Assembly: GCA_001800675.1 (NCBI GenBank)
Contig: MGVW01000064.1
Coordinates: 8,189-14,379 of the forward strand
Reading direction: 5' to 3'
DNA: 6,191 nt
Source of the DNA: Euryarchaeota archaeon RBG_13_57_23
GTDB lineage: Archaea > Thermoplasmatota > Thermoplasmata > UBA10834
Shown: in pieces, positions 5,166 to 6,191 of the stretch
How positions within the stretch are numbered: the stretch's first letter is position 1
Layout: each line of letters opens with the position of its first letter
Position numbers and translations under genes: made by a program
Notes under the pieces: generated by a model
Told to the model about the DNA's origin: nothing
The model's input: the letters and a program-made list of their open reading frames with translations, nothing else
The model's database searches: none

Positions 5166-6191
5166 GGCTCCACACCTCTGGTGTTGACCCAAACGAATTC
5201 CCGCTTGACCTTTCCGGTCTTTGCCGTTTCCAGCAGCCTGTCGAACATGAGCCTGATATCTGCCAGCGAGAGGTCTCTCCCGCCCAGACCACCTATGAAG
5301 TCGATGGTCGGAACCGATAGCCCGTAGGAGGCGTTCCTGAGCTCGATGTAAGATGGTCCTCCAACGCCGAACGAGACTGCGCGGTCGTAGACACCGACCG
5401 CCTTCATCTTCGAGACCAACTTCCGGATCTGCTCGGTGGGGTACGGTCTCCAGAATCTGAGCTTAACAAGCCCGACCTTCTTGCCCTTGGCCCTGTACTC
5501 ATCGACAACCTCATGGGCAGTCGCGCTCGCTGAGCCCATGGCGACGAGGACGACTTCAGCGTCATCGGTCATGTAGTTCTCAATCATCCCGCCCCAGTTC
5601 CTCCCGAACTGCTTCGCGAAGGCCGCGTTGACCTCTTCGATGACCTTGGGTGCCTTCCTCATTGCATCATCGACTTGCCATCTGGTCTCCTGGACATAAT
5701 CCGGCGGCACGAGAGTGCCGAGCGCTACCGGGTTTCCCGGGTCCAGGAACGGGCTCGGGGCGACGTACTTCGGGATGAATTTGTCAGCGTCTGCCGGCTC
5801 CATGAGGTCGACCGGCTCGACCGTGTGCGACAAGATGAATGCGTCAAGGTTGACGACCATCGGGAGAGCGACGCGCTTGTCTTCAGCGATCCTGAATGAC
5901 TGCAGGACCATGTCCAGCACCTCCTGGTTGTTGTCGCAGAAGACCTGCAGCCAACCGGAATCTCGCTCAGGCATGATGTCGTTGTGCTCCACCCAGATGT
6001 TGATCGGAGCTGCTATCGCCCTGTTGACCACGGCCATCACGACAGGGAGCCTCATTCCGGAGGCGATCGGGAGGATCTCGTGCATCAGCATGAGCCCCTG
6101 TGACGATGTCGCAGTGAATGTCCTGACACCCGTGGCGCTGGCCGCCACCGTAGCGCTCAGCGCCGAGTGCTCGCTCTCGACTTCCACATAC
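5162..6191 (-). CDS. porA: Pyruvate:ferredoxin oxidoreductase, alpha subunit (N-terminus outside window)
   Basis: The frame is open to the window edge, so the GTG at 6187 is an internal valine; 342 residues are visible and roughly 50 are missing from the N-terminus compared with typical PorA. The visible part begins YVEVESEHSALSA, followed by RTFTATSSQGLMLMHE and ERDSGWLQVFCDN, the conserved pyrimidine-binding domain I of PFOR that contributes to the thiamine diphosphate site. Domain II follows at about 200-340 from the edge (EVVLVAMGSASATAHEVVDE, then KVGLVKLRFWRPYPTEQIRK), the transketolase-C-like module. It ends FVWVNTRGVEP with a TGA that overlaps the porB ATG. In archaea porA usually follows the gamma and delta genes, so those are expected just beyond 6191. 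No frameshift or missing core motif is seen. Confidence 0.94.
   Translation of the reverse strand, partial: YVEVESEHSALSATVAASATGVRTFTATSSQGLMLMHEILPIASGMRLPVVMAVVNRAIAAPINIWVEHNDIMPERDSGWLQVFCDNNQEVLDMVLQSFRIAEDKRVALPMVVNLDAFILSHTVEPVDLMEPADADKFIPKYVAPSPFLDPGNPVALGTLVPPDYVQETRWQVDDAMRKAPKVIEEVNAAFAKQFGRNWGGMIENYMTDDAEVVLVAMGSASATAHEVVDEYRAKGKKVGLVKLRFWRPYPTEQIRKLVSKMKAVGVYDRAVSFGVGGPSYIELRNASYGLSVPTIDFIGGLGGRDLSLADIRLMFDRLLETAKTGKVKREFVWVNTRGVEP

Noticed and set aside
5166..5192. Nine-residue N-terminal extension of PorB
   Set aside because: The ATG at 5165 forms the ATGA overlap with the porA stop, has GAGGTG upstream and gives the usual PorB N-terminus.
1..6191. A novel multi-gene system, mobile element, CRISPR array or RNA gene
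   Set aside because: All sizeable stretches are explained by known housekeeping or signalling genes; I saw no array-like repeats, transposase, tRNA or rRNA signature.

Overview
This window is ordinary-looking archaeal chromosome carrying seven protein genes, two of them cut by the window edges. The archaeal call rests on a 55-residue Sec61-beta translocon subunit on the minus strand, TATA-box-like promoters (TTTAAATA, TTAAATAA) instead of bacterial -35/-10 boxes, and split PorA/PorB subunits of pyruvate:ferredoxin oxidoreductase. Arginine is mostly AGG/AGA and isoleucine ATA is frequent. The style of the histidine kinase, with a GAF domain and a GHDINN H-box, and a class II lysyl-tRNA synthetase together suggest a euryarchaeal or Thermoplasmatota-like organism, perhaps uncultured. 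That finer placement is inference only.

Layout. From the left edge to 993 (+) runs the C-terminal part of a soluble GAF/histidine kinase. Its TAG stop lies within a CTAG tetranucleotide that also holds the TAG stop of the convergent sec61-beta gene (990-1157, -). A 224-bp divergent region (1158-1381) separates sec61-beta from a single-domain CheY-like response regulator (1382-1762, +). That regulator appears to start at an AUA codon behind a strong Shine-Dalgarno. A 10-bp hairpin follows its stop immediately. Next come a class II lysyl-tRNA synthetase (1915-3399, +) and, 11 nt later, a tandem-domain GNAT acetyltransferase (3411-4259, +), probably one transcript. Converging on them from the right is a porA-porB pair (minus strand), with porA truncated at the window end and joined to porB by a 4-nt ATGA overlap.

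How the genes work together. The kinase and receiver could form a two-component pair: the receiver has no output domain and the kinase fragment shows no membrane segment. They are separated by an opposite-strand gene and no partnership is proven. LysRS and GNAT are probably co-transcribed. PorAB catalyses pyruvate oxidation to acetyl-CoA with ferredoxin, or the reverse; the remaining subunits (gamma and the ferredoxin-like delta) are expected beyond the right edge. I see no mobile element, CRISPR array, RNA gene or defence cassette. The points worth a second look are gene-boundary and expression signals (shared stop, AUA start, leader structure, hairpin) rather than a new multi-gene system.
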